Shown here: positions 25,307 through 40,198 of the stretch, piece after piece
Layout of the letters: the number at the start of each line of letters is the position of its first letter
Numbering within the stretch: the first letter of the stretch is position 1
Source of the DNA: Macquaria australasica
Taxonomy: Eukaryota > Chordata > Actinopteri > Centrarchiformes > Percichthyidae
Direction: 5' to 3'
Assembly: GCA_005408345.1 (NCBI GenBank)
Contig: SEMN01001227.1
Coordinates: forward strand, 17,446-81,445
DNA length: 64,000 nt
Translations under genes and position numbers: made by a program
The notes under the pieces: generated by a model
What the model saw: only the letters and a program-made list of their open reading frames with translations
Databases searched by the model: none
What the model was told of the DNA's origin: nothing

Positions 25307-28300
25307 CTCTGTCTCTTTGACATGAACAGTCTGTGTTGCTCGCTCGTCCTCTTCTCTCCTCAGTGGACTCTCCCTCCGTCCGGCGTCACTCTGCCCGGCG
25401 GAAACACATTCCAGCCGGTTCATTCCTGCCGTCACCGTGTCACCCCCCCCGGTGACCCCCCTCTGGTCCCTCCCCAAACAGTCTTAGAAAGAAAAGCTCC
25501 TTCCCCTGAACGACTGGAGGCTCTTTTCATGTTCAGACCTGATTCTGGGCCCCCCTGAGGAGAGTCTCCCGGGGTCAGCGCTCCACAATAGACGGTTTAG
25601 AGCTGCTTAAAGCAAAACCAGCTAATTGACGATGTCGGCGTTTGTTTCTCAGCGGTTAGGTTCGCTTCAGGAGGGTCTTAAATCTGCGGACGCAGGAAGA
25701 AAGAAGCTGTTTAGTGTTTGGTTCTTTGGTGTCTTAAAGGTTGAGTTCACAGACTTTATTAAAGTATTGTTTCCTGTTTATAACCAGAGAAGGTCAAGGA
25801 GCTTCACTTTCATTCAAACCACTTATCAAGTCCTGTCAAACAAATCGTCCCGTCATCAGAAAATGAGAATAAACCAGAAACAGTTCAGTCAGAAATGTCA
25901 GCAAGTTTAATTTCAATACAGCAAAAACACTGACTTTATTGTGTCCTCCCAAACCAACCTAATTTTCTCTTAAAGGTTAAAAACGATGTTATCTGTTGGA
26001 TTTCAGCTTCTTTTCTCCGAGCTGCAGGACGAGTCTCCTATAAATAATCAAAAGCTTGTTTGTGAGCTTTTATTTAGCTGGAACACTTAAATCCACGTTT
26101 GCCTGTGAGCTTGTGTGTCTGAAAGTCTGAATAATTTCACCTCAGGAATGTTTAAGCTGCAGCAGAATCTGCATGTCTGCAGTAAGAAGTGAAGAGTCTT
26201 GAGTGTTGCTGATCTGACCAACCATCTGTTGGCCTGCAGCATGAAGTCAGGAGGAATTCTGCCTCTTCTTCCAGAACAATTGCTGTATTGACGAGAGGAA
26301 GAATTTTACAGTCGAGAGCGCAAACAAAGAGCACGCTGTACGCATTTATGTTCTTGTCCCATATGACGACAGAACAGAAAACCTCAAACACAAGCAGCTC
26401 TGCTCTCTGCAGGGGAACAAGACAACCTGCTGACTCCACATCAGCTCCTCAGAAACCATCCAAACACTGAGTGACGGCAGGACAAACTGCAGGACAGAGT
26501 CACCGTTCAACCCAGACTGCATTCATTATTTCTATCATTTATAACGCTGTGATTTATAGCAGCCATGTTGGCTCCACACATAGACTCAGAGGGCCCGATA
26601 CGCTCCAGAACAGACATGGACTGTGTGCATGTGACCTTTTTAAAACTATACCGGGTCTTTGCACACATGGATGTGTTCTTGGCATGCGTGGTCCACGCGC
26701 ACAGTGTTCATTGGACACTCATGGTCACATGGGTCTGCAAAGTATAAACTGGGCTTCAGACTCAGCGGTTACCAGACAGCAGGAGGCGGAGAAACTGAGA
26801 AAAGTTTATGAAAATGATTTCAGTCATTTCTCCACCTTCAGCCAAAAATGTGAGGATTTGCTTCCTTTCTTTGTCAGATATTATCATAAACTGAATATCT
26901 TTAGACTGTTGGACAGATAAGGGAAATGGAAGACGCCACCACTAATCATCAGATTAATCAATAATGAAAGTAATCAATAGTTGCAGCACCAATGGAAACG
27001 TTGAAGGCCGTCTTCAACGGCTTCATAACTCTCTACAGTAGAACTTTAAAAAGCTTCTGGGACGTGAAAAACAAAAACGATGTGTGGAAACAAATCACTT
27101 CACCGAGCACCAATAAAGTGTCAGAGTGAGGAAATAACCGACCAATCAGAGCTGAATATGTAAATGACAAGCTGACAGCTGCAGACTGTCTCTGTGTCAA
27201 AGACGCCCTCATGACTTCTTTCCGTCCACAGATACACTGTAGAAAACATTTAGTTAAATCCTGTTTTTTACAGTGCGTCCTGTCACGTCTCCAGGAGTCA
27301 AACGGGTGAACAGGAAGTCAGCATTAGAAATGAATCAGATTTGGTCTTTTTAGAGACACTTGTTGAGTGTGTTTGACCGGTCTGACTAAAATCAATCAGA
27401 AGCTATAAAGATTTTAATTTGGGCCGTTTTGTTAAAAACTGAAGTGAAGGAACAGAAGTTGTCGATTTTTAAATAATTGTGTTGGACATTAAACTTCATT
27501 TATCAAATTGCAAATTTACACTGTGAGTCTAAATTAACGAACCAATCGTACCAAAGTCCAGTCAAGAAATCAACAAGTTTAAACTGGTAATTAACTGGTC
27601 ATTAATCCAGACAAACATTAAAAGTGAGCCAGAAGGTGACAGGAAATGTCATGTTATCAGGATCAATGGGACAACTCATTATATTGCTGTGCATCGAATG
27701 GTTTAAACAAAGTGCCTAATATTGAGAAAACAGGTTCTCGGTTCTTCTCTTCTTCTCCCGCTCTGAGGTGCTTTTTTGTCTGACTGCACTTCCTTTACAT
27801 CTCCTCGTCCAATCAGAGCGTCCTCTGGTCTTCTGTCCCAGCAGCCACCTGGGTTCAGTCCTTCTTGTCTCCTCGCTGTTGTTTGCCTTCTGATTGCTGC
27901 GCCAACAGATGCTTTTGTCCCGTTTGTGAGGATGTGGAGGCGTTTTTTTTATTTAAAGAGACGTCAGTGACAGAGTCTGTTCCTGCCGGCTGGTGTCCGT
28001 CCCCGACTGCCGGCTTCCTCTCAGACGCTTCACGCCGAGACTTTGATGTGAGGCCAGAGAGTCTCCAGAGGGACGTTTTCACAGATGTTCAGGATCACGA
28101 GAATAAAACCCCTTTTATTCTGAAACTCCTTCACAACACTTCAAACTCTTTAAATTGAACTACAGATTCAAGTGGAGATCCCAAAGTGTTCAAACACCTT
28201 ATTTTTGGGAAATGTGTCTAAATGATGCACAAGACATTTAGAATATTTCACTTTGGATTTCATTTTTATTTTCCAGCCATAAAAGTTGTAAAAGTGTTAC

Positions 28301-31300
28301 CTGATTTCTCTTAGTTTCTAGTTTCTTGTCTTAAAATCAATTCTATGACGGGGATTTCTTTCCTGTTGTGGCTGTAAAGTTTGTAAAATTTGATTTTCAG
28401 ACTGGGTTTAGATTAAAAACTCCGTCTGATTGGTTTGGGTAGGGTCTGTGATGATGTCATCAGGGTCATGGACACTACAGGTGTCTAACATCCAGTCTGT
28501 GTCCAAACTGGAGGTGTGGATTTGAAAGACGTGGCTGTTAACCAGCAGGGAGGCTGTAATGAAAGACACTATCCAGGTGCACTATGGGAAATGTAGGCTC
28601 CAGTGTTTTTGGAGTTTGACCCACCATAATAACTTCCCATAGCAGTGTTTTAATGTCTGATTAACCTTCACACTCATGGATCTGGTACTCACACTGGACT
28701 TACCGACAGCTGCAAATCACTTATTCTCTTTATTGATTAATCTGCTGATTTTTTTCTCGATCAACCAATCAGTGGTTTGGTCTTTAAAGTGTTGGATGGT
28801 GAAAAATTACATCTTGTTTCGTCAGAACAACAGTCAACAGATTCACTTAACTATCGCACAAGACAAAGAAAAGCAACAAGAACAAGAATTACTTTATTAA
28901 TCCATTATTGTTTTTTACACACACACACAGGACAGGGCTGCCACATAGTCAGCGGCCCCGAGCAGTTAGGGGGCACCTCCAGCTCCCAGTCCACGCTCTG
29001 TACCATGGTCCGTGCTGGACTTGAACCGACCCCTCACCGGTCCCTACGGAGTCGGACCGGCTGATGAAATGTCTGACAGCAGGCTGCTGCTCACCGGTGG
29101 TCACTGCTCACCGTCTCAACAGTATTCCCAGCTGAATCAGTTTCATACTTTTAAATACTCAAAGCAGCCCTTTGAATCGTGCTGTAAATCAGTCTCCACC
29201 CTGCAGTTAAACGTTACAGCCTCTTATTAACCTTGACCCATAAAGGTCCTCACAAGTCAGCAGTGACACACACACACACACACACACACTGGGAGGAGGA
29301 AGCCGGTGTGTTTGCAGTTGCTTCATTGTTTCCTGTAATAAACTGCAGCCTTTTGTGAACGTCCTATCAGCTGCTTCACCTTTATTTGCCGTCGACACAG
29401 AGGGGCCCCCGGGCCGGGGCCCCTGTCAGCACACTTTTTACAGAGCAGATTCTTTGGCTGAGCAAACAACCGTACCCCACGCCGCCCGGCTCAAACATGG
29501 CGGCGTTCCTTCACGCGCTGACTGACGGCTCCTGGAACATTTAGCCGTCTGCTCGCCGGCCTGCCTCAACTCGCCAAATTTGCGGAGAGCAGGAGCGACC
29601 AGCGGACACAGAGCGTGAGGAATTAAAGGACCAGACCACTGCTTTAGCATGTTCCAACTACACTTTACATTCCTGCCCATCATTTCCTAAATCAGCACTT
29701 CTTAGAGAGAGATTCGTCTCAGTCCAGGCAGTTCCACTTTGTTTCCAGGAACATCGGCTCAGAAACTCGCTGCAGAGACCAACTCCATCACAGACGGTGT
29801 TCAGTAAACTTTAGTGTTAAAGTTGCAAATGCAGCTGCTCCGGACGTCTGGAAGAAACTTAAAATCATGCTGTTATATCAGTTTTTTCTCACTCAGATCC
29901 ACAAACCTGAAATCTTATTTACATGTGATGAAATCCTCTGATCGTGGGTTAAAGAGTCATCACGGGAAGTTACATTCAAAGAAACGGAGCACATCATTCA
30001 CATAGTTTAGTACTTTTGGGGAGAAAGGTTGGAGGAAAGAGTTCTGCTGAGGACAAGAAAACAGACTGAAGTTTCTGTCACATCAACATCCTGCAGAGGA
30101 CAGTTTATCAGGCTGTGGTAAAAATCTGAAGTAATTTTTGGATACTGTGAAAATTCTGAAGAGTTGGTTTAATTTGAATTTGAGTAAAACTTCATTCATA
30201 ATGTTTGCTAATCATATAACAGAATCCTGAGAAACTACACTGGAACTCAAATCAGTCAAAGCCAAAACAAAAAAATATTTTGCAATACTTAATAAAAAAG
30301 GATTTCTTAAACCAAGCTTCATTTTACACTTTACATTCTTCCTTCCTACAATCTATGAAGAAATACTGTTTTCATACTTCAGAAGAGAGCCATAAAACAA
30401 AACTACAAAATCAAATAAAGATTTGAGCTTCTGAAATGTGACACATTTTATAGATTAGCAGCTAAAAGTATCCAGAAGTCAAACTGTGAGGATTAAATAT
30501 GAGTTTCTGTCTTTCTGTTCTCTGCAGGTAAGGCCTTCGACATCACCTACGTCCGGCTCAAGTTCCATACCAGCCGTCCGGAGAGCTTCGCCATCTACAA
30601 GCGGACCAGCGAGGGGGGACCCTGGGTGCCGTACCAGTACTACAGCGGCTCCTGCGAGAAGACCTACCAGAAGGCGAGCCACGGCTTCATCCGCACCGGA
30701 GAGGACGAGCAGCAGGCGCTCTGCACCGATGACTTCAGCGACATCTCGCCGCTCACTGGTGGAAACGTGGCCTTCTCCACGCTGGAGGGGCGACCCAGCG
30801 CCTACAACTTCGACAACAGCCCTGTCCTCCAGGTGAGTGCCGCAGTGCGTCCAGACCTACTGAGAGTAAACGCCTAATGATGGCAGATTTATTTTATTCT
30901 TTTAGAAAAAAAGGCACTAGATTAGAGGAACGTCTGAAAAATGAAAAACAAACCTGTTTTTTCTGCTTTTCTCTCCCGTTAATCTTCTTGTAACCCCACA
31001 GATTTATTTGTGAGCCTTTGTGGGCGGTGGGAATCTCTGGATTTTATTCCAATTTGATTTGGTTCAAAGTCGAATATGTGTAACAAAACGATATGAAACA
31101 CAGGTGTGTGTGAAGCCAGCTGGTCTTGATGAACGGAGTGTGAGAGTTTGCAGTAGTTTGATGCTCTCATTTGGAAGCAGATCGCACTCTTCTGTCTGTG
31201 TTAAACAGAAACTGGTCTGCAGGTTCTGAAGGAAAGATAGATAAAGAGTTCTTAACGTCTGCAGCGGTGGAGAACCCTCTCTGTTCTCTTTAGTACCAGT

Positions 31301-34300
31301 GAAACCCATCACTTCACTGACTGAGGCAGAGTTATTGTCTCCTCCTCATCAGTGTGTCAGTCGGCTGACAGTTGGCTGCTGCTGGAGTTCAGAGCTCCGT
31401 TTCACCAACGGTGAAGTATTCACACAATACTGCAAAGCTCCTTATTAACTTATTAAATCCAAACTCTGTCTGGCCGTGTGTGAAGAGGAGCTGTAGTGTG
31501 TCACCATCTTAGCTGCACTTTTTTCTTTCCTCAACAAAACTTTATTAACGCCATAAAAACATTATCGTCCGGCCTCCTCCTCCTGTCTGGAGAGTCCCTC
31601 ACCCTTAATTCTACTGAGGAACAGGTCGGTGTGATGGTGGGTTTTTTTCCCAACAGGCCGTTCTGCAGGTCAGGTTGCAGGTCTGATGCTGCCAAGTGTT
31701 GCGACATGTTGCTAGGCGACGCCCCCGAATTTCCCACCGCAGCAGCAGCTCAGTTTGGCTCGACTGACCTGCAGCTGGAAGCCTTCGTTCCCTCACTCCT
31801 TTTCCTCCTCCCTCCCCCTCTCACGCTCTCCTTCATCCCTCCTCCTCCTCCTCGTCCTCCTCCTCCTCCTCAGTATGTTTGTGTTTCCATGTTTCTTCAC
31901 TCTCTGGTTTGTTGAGGTTGTTGCTCAATAACTGGAGAGTTTTCATTCTTCTCTCCTCACTGTTTGTTGCATAACATTTGGAGCTGATTCTTCTCTCCTC
32001 AGGCTGGTTTTTAACTGTAGAGAGAAAACTTTATTTTGCATCCATGATCAATGAGTGGGAAAGGGGGAGAGACTCGGGAGGAATACTGATTCCACCCCAG
32101 TGTTTCCCACAGTTCAAAAAATAAATTTCAGATTAAAAAAAGTACATTCAACGTTAAAGCAAAATGGGAATCGATATGTATTTTTTACATCCGACTAACT
32201 GATCTTGTTGGAAGCTTTGGACAAAAATTGACCCTGGAAACTGTCTTTCAAACCAAAGTTATTTGTAGTTTTCAGCTGATGTACTTGAAGTGACAGTCTT
32301 GGCACGTTGATATCCCAGCAGCCACCTCCTCGGAGTCTGAATGAACGAGAGCAGACGTGGACATCTGAACTCTGCTCTGGACTGGGAGCAAACTGGATGA
32401 CGTCAGATTGTCTTTATGAAGCGGGTGCATTTTTAAACTTGAGCAGGCTTTGGGTGGGGAACACTGATATTCCCTGACATACATAACTAAATATGAGTAA
32501 ACACTGATGGAAGTGATGGAGAGTCTCCCTGATGTGTCTTTCTCTGTCGTCCTCTCCTTCCGTCACTAATACTTCCCCTCCGTGTAAATGAACAGATTTA
32601 GCTCTGCAGCTCAGCTGTAAACTTCCTTATTTGACTTGTTGGCATGAAGCTATTTATACCGAAGCTGTGGACTCTTTTTGGAGACGGCGGCCCATTGGAG
32701 GCGTCAGTTGGCTGTTTGTCGCTCTCTGACATTCCTACTGTCTGTCATCTCTGAGCTCTGAGAGGGAAATAACCACCAGCTGAGACAGACCACCTTAACA
32801 GCCCGTTTGGCTGCTGACCAGCTTTCACTCTGTTTTATTCTAGAGCTGCGGTTCCCAACCTTTTTGGCTTGTGACCCCTTAAAATAAAGCAGTGTCTACT
32901 TGCAGCCTCTGTGTCACAGGTGTCAGATATCTGTGAGTTGAGTTTCACCGCTAAACTCCTCAGAGTGTCATTATTATAATGTTTGAGGCCTAAGAGATAA
33001 AACTGTCCAGGAGAGACAACTGCAGCCAGCAAATCATTTTCAATTTCAATTAATCGTAGTTAGTTAGGTTTTGATTGATGAAATAATTGTTTAAAAAAAC
33101 AATTTCTGAGCCCTAGCGACGTCTCCACATGTCTTGTTTTGTCCGACCAACAGATATTCAGTTTATGATATAAAGCAAATTGTCACATGACAGGGGCTGG
33201 ACCGAAAAATGTGTCATAATTGCTTAATAAATGATTCAAATACTTGTTGTCAACTAATGGTTTCAGCTCTAATCAGGGATAATTCCAAAAAATGAATTTA
33301 GCTTTGTGCAGCAGGTTTATCTTCATCATGACCCCCAAGTCAGGAATCATTGATCCACATGATCTTTTAAAAAGCCCTAAAATAACATTTGATTATGTTA
33401 AATTTAGATCTCGAAAGTCTTGAGTTTAACATTGACACGTGTTTGTGTTTCTGTCAGACTTCCTGATGTCTTCAGTCAGAAGTTTCACAGACTATAAACC
33501 CTTCAGCTTCCTGCTGACCTACACTGACCCCTCATATACTGAACTTCCCTGGTGGCTTCAACTGTTCATGAAAAAGTCTTTTTTGGATAAAACCAAACTC
33601 CCTTCACACAGAGCCGTCTTACTGGCCTGCAGACAGACATCGACTGAAACATCCCTACATGATTTGTCCAAGAAACACCTTCAATTTCTTGATATTTACA
33701 CATCTGAAAGGTAGAAGTTTATTTTATGGGTCATTTCTGCACGAATTCTGAAGACGTTTCCTTTAAATATCTTTATTTGGTTCCTGTTGTAGGGAAAATG
33801 GAGACAGTGTTTTGAGACAGTACACATATGCAGTACCCTCATTATCATTTGGGTTTTAAAAAATAATCAGTTGTAGGGTTGTTCATTTTGGTGTCTGAAT
33901 CTCTACGATCAGCAGATTCGCTCGGGTGGCCAGAGTGAATCTGCATGAATCTTTAGTGTTGACTTTGGTGAACTTTTAAATGGAAATTTGCACCGATGAC
34001 CGTTACCAAACCCGTCTATACAGTTCTGACCATTTAGGGAACAAAGAGCTGAAGACTCTGATACAGAATCATATTAGCTGAGTTATAAACTGCTCTACAC
34101 AAAAGGCCTGATCTGCTGATGCGTCTCTTGAATACAGTAAATAGTTAATTTATTGTCCGGTTAGCAACCAAGCTACCTAGCTTGAAAATAGAGAGCAATT
34201 GTGACTGACTAGCTCTAGCCTCTTTCTGGCTGGCTAGTGTGGTAGTGGTTATCTTGCTAGCCACAATAGTTGGGCAACTAGCCCCGTGAGTTTTCATTAT

Positions 34301-37300
34301 GTCACCAAGCTCCTAGCACAAAATATTTCGTGAGGACGCACGGAAAAACGTTGCTGTGTCACTTTATAGTGTGACTGGGTATTTATCCTTTAATCTACAC
34401 AGTAAGTAGTACCTACGACTGTTAAATTAATGTACTGATTTACCGCTGAAATGCAGAGTACAAGAAAAAAGTAACGTCACGTTCCAGCACTGACAGACAG
34501 TGTATTTGTTCCCAGTCTGCAGTCTGCTGCAGCTCAGCTGAATGTTTGTGATTCCCAGAGGAGTTTCTAACGTCAGGCAGCATTCTACCCTCAAGTAAAC
34601 AGTTCCCAGCCAAGGCGTTCCACACTGGCACAGAGCTGCAGATGATTGATAGCAAACAAATGTTCTGTATAGTTTAAACAGTGTTGACTCAGCCGAGAAC
34701 CTGCACAAGCTTCCTGGGTCGGACAGTCTGAAGAGCTGCAGCTGCTGGACAGACAACTTAAGTTTATTCTTCATGAATCATAAAGAGAGAACGTTGGGCG
34801 TTACCCACCGCAGCAGGAAGCTTTAAAAAACTGCAGATAACTGACCAGCTGAGAAAGCAGCTGCAGAAATGTTTTTAACAATGATGATCCTTCATCAGAG
34901 CCAAATGTCAACCAGAAACAGGGTATCTACCAAAAACTGGCAACAGACGAACATCATACTTCAGTTTCAGCTGAGAGTGGAGCTTTATCATTTTCTGAAC
35001 TGACTGCGTCACAGTTCAGTGTCAAGAACTGAAAGTTGGCAGCAAACGTTTGGTCAGAGTTTTTTACATTTATTTTGATTTACTACTGTTTTGTGAAATC
35101 AGTTTGTGAGCACTGCTTACAAGCAGATCGCAAATGGTGGCAGCATCACGTTTCACAATTGACTGTCGCTCCGGTTCCTACAGGAGTCTCGCATGTTCAT
35201 GCATGGGCCACAACCTTGCTGATTTGACTAGTGAAATGGGACAAAATAAGTATGAGAGGACCTCAATCACAGCTTGCATGTTGCAAATTTAGTAAAACAA
35301 ACCCCTAGATAACAACCCAGCAAAGTGGACTACTGAGCTCACATGATGCATGTTCATGGGGAGGTAAACAGGGACCCTTAAAATCTAATTATTCTTTCCG
35401 TGTTCGCATACCCGTGAGGGTCCATGAGTGTTGAACTCGCTGCCCAAAATTTATGACCGTACGAGCTGGCTGCACATGTGAACACATCTGCCCATGCAGA
35501 TACTTACAGGGTGAGGCGTTCAGGCATCCAGAGGCAGCTGGGAGTAGAACCACTGATTCTTTGCATTAAAAGGGGTCAGCTGAGGTAGTTCTGATTACGA
35601 CTCCTGGATGCCTCTGGAGGTTTTCCAAGCTAGTCAAACTGGGGAGAGACCCTGGGCAAGACCTAGAACACACTGGAGGGATTACATATCCCATCTGACC
35701 TGGGAACACCTCGGATCCTCCAGGAACAGCCGGAGGATGTGGCTGTGGAGAAGAAACTCTGGCCTACTGTACCTTACCTATCCTGCTGCCACCTCAACCT
35801 GGACCTGGATAAGCAGCAGAAAGTGGATGGAGTCACCAGCCCAACCCAAATTAGTCCACATGATCATGAGAGAACAACAAACACAGCAGCTCCACTTTCC
35901 ATGTCAAAAACATGAACTCACTAGATATGTTGAGGCAGAACAGGTATAAACACTTTTGACTTGAGATGTGGTTCGACAACACGTCAAACAACTCTGTACG
36001 ATGTTGGCGGCACTGGGTAGTTAGTCAGTCAGTCGCTGCGCCAACACAGTCGTCTCTAACCAACCCCTTGCAACCCCACAACGTCAGTCACTATGTAGCC
36101 TCATGGCTAGTGGCTGTTGTTGACGCTGTTGTGAGTTGCCTGCCACCCCACTGTCCACTCCCTTGTTGCATTTTTTAAATATTGTGGTAGGGAGGAAGAA
36201 CTGAGGGCGTAGTTACTTTTCTAACTGTGGGTTTGTTTACAACATGGGAGAGCATTTATTCAATGTGAGCAATGAACATGGTGGGAAAACTGTTATTATA
36301 ACTGACAGAAATGGCCAAAACTAAATTGGAAAAAAAATAGACCTAGGTTGTAAAGAGGTCACCATTTTCTGACAGGTTAACTTCCTGTTTCAAACCCTCG
36401 GCGAAGCAGTTCACTCTGAGTCGCAGCTTGGAGCGATTGTTGAGTGAATCTGAAATCTGTTCCACATTCCCAGCAGTTATACGAGGATTTAACATCAGTG
36501 TGCAAAGTCACAGGAGGAGGAGGAAGTTTTCCTGAGTAGGTGAATAAATGTACAGTACATCTGACCTGAACATGATTTAAGAGAAAGTCAAACTCTGTAT
36601 GTGAGACAGTAAGCATATTTAAATCCTGCGGTTTCCTTTTTGACCTCTGGTTTTATGTGCAGAATTCTTTGCTACTTTTATTACAATATTTCATCACTTT
36701 GAAGACATGAAGTCTAACGATAACACCTCCTGTTTGGCACTAGAAACAGATTTGGTGTCTGACACAAGGCCAATAGGCTGTCAGCAGATATTTTCACAGT
36801 TTCCTCTTGAGGTTGGAAGTCGGAACATTTTTGGGAAGAACATGGATAGACATTTGGAAAGCCAAGACACTGTTGAGCCATGGACCATTTATTTCACATT
36901 TCACACAGGTGTTCATATCAGATATGAATTAACAATAAGTCACGTGTTCCCACTTTCCTGTGAGCAGAAACGAACCCTGAGGCTGATGATCCTGACAGAC
37001 TCTCTGGTTTTTGTTCAGATCTCTTAACTCGGAGCTGTTTGTCTTCAAACAGCTGGTCTGAGCTCTCACTCTGCTGAATAAAAACCTTTGGGCCTGATAA
37101 GCTTCCTGCTGATACTGAACAAAGCTATCGCTGGCCTTCACTCTGAGTTTCCCATGAGCCTTTCACACAGGCGGGATGTTGAGTAACTTTCTTTATCCTC
37201 GAAACTGAACAGGTGTCCTTCAGTAATTCTCTCCATCTGGGTTTCGTATCATAATGCCAAGAAAATAAATCCATTTCACTGAAAATGTCACAGTTTGAGT

Positions 37301-40154
37301 GCCTGTTTCTGGTGTTGCGTCACTGTTTCTCAGTGCTTCCCACAGCCTGAGAACTAAAATAACTTCCCTGTTTGCAGATTCCAGATCCAAGCTTTTAGCG
37401 ATCCAAGTAACTTCGATATCTGAAGAATATTGTACACAACATCTGTGTTTGCTTTTGCTAGCAGTGTGGCCGTGGGGATGGCAGTGTTGGTCAGTAGTTC
37501 AATCCAACGCTTTGGTTCAAAGTTCAGTGTCACAACAAATATTGGCTAGATTGCTAAAAAAGGTGGTTCATCATTCATGTTCCCCTCAGGATGAACTGTA
37601 ATGACCTTGGTGATCCTCTGACTTTTCATCTAACACCATCAACACCATCATCAGGTCAACACTATCTAAAGGTGCTACAAAGCAGAGTGTTCCTGTAAAC
37701 AGATTCTCCATTCATTACGATATAATTTTAATGAGGTACTGGGACTCAGGAAATTACCGACTTTTTGAAGCATACCGAGGCCTTTAGTCTTATTAAGACA
37801 TCTTAACTTGCACAGCGTCTCAGCAGGAGACTCTAAACAAACATCATATTGTACCGTCCTCTCTCCTGTCTCAGCAGATGCTGAGTTTAGATGCTCAGGT
37901 GATTTTTAGATACTTGAAATCATTTCACCTCTAGTAGTGAAGGAGCTCATTTAAAGGATCATTGTGTTTATGGCTGAGAACACTGTGTTAGAGAAGATGA
38001 TACAAATTCAATGTCAGTGTCTCTCACTCTAATTTTGTGTATCATATTTTTGTGGAAAAAAGATAACAAAGAAGACATTACATTCTTTTCATTTGTGAAC
38101 CATTTATGAGAACTGATATTTGGACGTGTTGATTCCTGTCTGTTCCAGAGACAGATGATGTTATTGACAGGCCTGATATCTCTAACAGTGCGTCCTTGTT
38201 GTGTCTGTTGCAGGATTGGGTGACGGCCACCGACATCAGAGTGACCCTGAACAGGCTCAACACGTTCGGAGACGAGGTTTTCAACGACCCCAAGGTCCTC
38301 AAGTCCTACTACTACGCCATCTCTGACTTCGCTGTGGGAGGAAGGTAAAGAGCTGAGAAAAGAAATTTGTACCCAGATTTAGTTAATATTTTGATCAGTT
38401 TTGCAGCTCCATGATGCATATTGTCACAGTTTTATGTTGTGATGTACTGTACCACAGTGAATAGTTACACCTCTAAGTAGAACATTAGGAACATATCTGC
38501 TAAAAGAGAAGTTTTCTCGTTTACATCTGAGTGTGAACAAGTTCCAGCAGCCTGAGGTTCATGAAACCTGCTCAGACAAAGGAAAACTCTCTGAATGACT
38601 GAGTGCGGTCAGGTGGTTTTGTGGGTCCTGGTCTTGATGTGTCACTGTGTGGTCTGCTTCCCTGTGGCCTGCACAGGAATCCACATAAGAACTCCTTTTC
38701 CTGCACGTCTGGGGAAAAAAAGGTTTCAACGGGCATTACAAGAGTGTTAAACAGGCTGCCGCTGCACAGCCTCCGCAGCCATAATCTGTTTGAAATGTGG
38801 AGCAGATTTCCATTACACAGCCAGCATTCCTGGCATTCCTGGCCGGCAGGGCTGGATTACAGGGAAACCGGAATGGGGCGGACCGACCGCCATGGCAGGC
38901 GGAAGAAAAGGAAGAGTCCTGAGCTGCAGCACCTGTCAGAGCTGCAGAATTTACCCTTTATTTGTCCAAGGAGGAGTTTCTGAGGAGTCTTTTCCTCTGT
39001 CAGCTCCACCCTGATTTACCTGAACTTGATCACCTGGGAGCTGAGCAGGACAAGCAGCTCACGTGTCTTTAGAGAGCAGCTCAGTGGCACAGCTATATCA
39101 GGCAGCCCGGGTTTAAGATTCCTGTCCAACTACTACAAACTACGACACACTGAGCTGCCAGTGTGTCTGTGCTGACGAACATTGATCATTTTTGTTGAAA
39201 GTAAACTTTGAAAAGTGAAAAGTCATTTTTGACTTGGTGCATTGCTCAAGAAGAGTTGTGTAGTTGCTAACCAAAGCTGAAGCTAACAGTGGAATGAAAT
39301 CAAAGATAAAACCCTTGTAGCTAACTTAACTCAAAACTGTCTGGGAGCTAACTGAAGCTAAAGATAAAGGTCTAGTCAAAGCTAACAGTCAGAAAGCTAG
39401 CAGTAGATAACTGAAGTCAAAGATGAAAGGCTAGTTGTTACATTTAACGTTGTTTAGAGCCAGTAGTCCTCGACAGTTAATCTTCTGCTCTCTTTATTTT
39501 AATTTAATGACTTTTGAAAACGGGACAAGTTGTACTTCCAGTCCTATTTGTGCAGGCAGATACTCGAGTGGTAATGATTGAATTCCTGAATGTTGCTCGT
39601 GAAGCACACGGAGCTTTTACTTGTGAATGTTTTAATTTTCCTTAAATAAATGTTTAAAAATCAAGTGTGCAGGGATTTATTCATTCTTAAATACGTCTGT
39701 ATATATCTATGCAGCTGCACGAAGAGGGCTGAGTGAGAAAGCTGTGCTGTAAGTGTGTAAGCTTATTATCCTTATTATATAAAAACTATACTAAAGCTGT
39801 AGACAAAGATTAATGTAAGTTACATGTATGTTGCAGTCCAGTTTTTGTAGCTTTTTGCGGCAGTTGTTGTCGATAGCCTCATTAATGCCTCAGTCTTCCT
39901 ATTCGTCGTCAGTTTTTCCACAACTCTCTGCCAAGAAACACCTGAGACAATAGCCAAAGGTGATGCTGAGCAGGTCCTGTCTTGTTGTGAGGGGTTCTTC
40001 CCCGCGAGGAAGTTTAACAAAACCCTCCCTCAGAGCCACCGAGCGGCAAAACCTCATCAGAACCAAAGACAATGTCAACCCCACACCGTCCACTGGTGTC
40101 CTTGTAAACCTCTGAGAGGCTGCGAGTCCTCAGATGGAACTCTTTTCATGTATG

Positions 40155-40198
<44 letters not shown>

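Larger units (their letters stand above)
3313..30527 (+). other. lamc1: lamc1 intron 1 (27.2 kb)
   Basis: No coding exon was recognised between exon 1 and exon 2, which join in frame at a glycine codon (G|GT). The intron holds dispersed repeats (about 4440-5510, 7310-7545, 10540-10830, 16508-16667, 20410-20798, 26815-26990, 28448-28602, 28930-29065), three foldbacks (8301-8379, 15060-15154, 18542-18630), a 24-bp minisatellite (9343-9861), simple repeats (8801-8825, 18861-18895, 25110-25320) and an AT-rich tract (24270-24840). The rest shows no structure I can name. A very long first intron in a matrix gene often carries enhancers, but none can be identified by eye here. Confidence 0.9.
30833..38213 (+). 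other. lamc1: lamc1 intron 2 (7.4 kb)
   Basis: No exon seen. It contains a C/T-rich tract (31795-31872), a dispersed repeat with a GTTCCCAACC start (about 32845-33360), a retroelement-tail-like repeat (about 35505-35840), and a region rich in GCTAG words (34140-34290). Open frames in this intron lack recognisable domains. Confidence 0.85.

Noticed and set aside
25057..25558. Arg/Glu-rich and Ser/Leu-rich frames
   Set aside because: They are translations of the (CTGT)n/(CT)n microsatellite.
35608..35949. Open frame of 113 residues in intron 2
   Set aside because: It coincides with a decayed retroelement-tail repeat and carries no protein domain.
36377..36616. Possible zinc-finger relic on the minus strand (YNCWECGTDFRFTQQSLQ)
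   Set aside because: The Cys pair and Phe fit a C2H2 finger, but both His are missing and no second finger follows; too weak to annotate.
38603..38983. Open frame of 126 residues in intron 3
   Set aside because: No domain or splice support; lamc1 exons 3 and 4 already join correctly around it.
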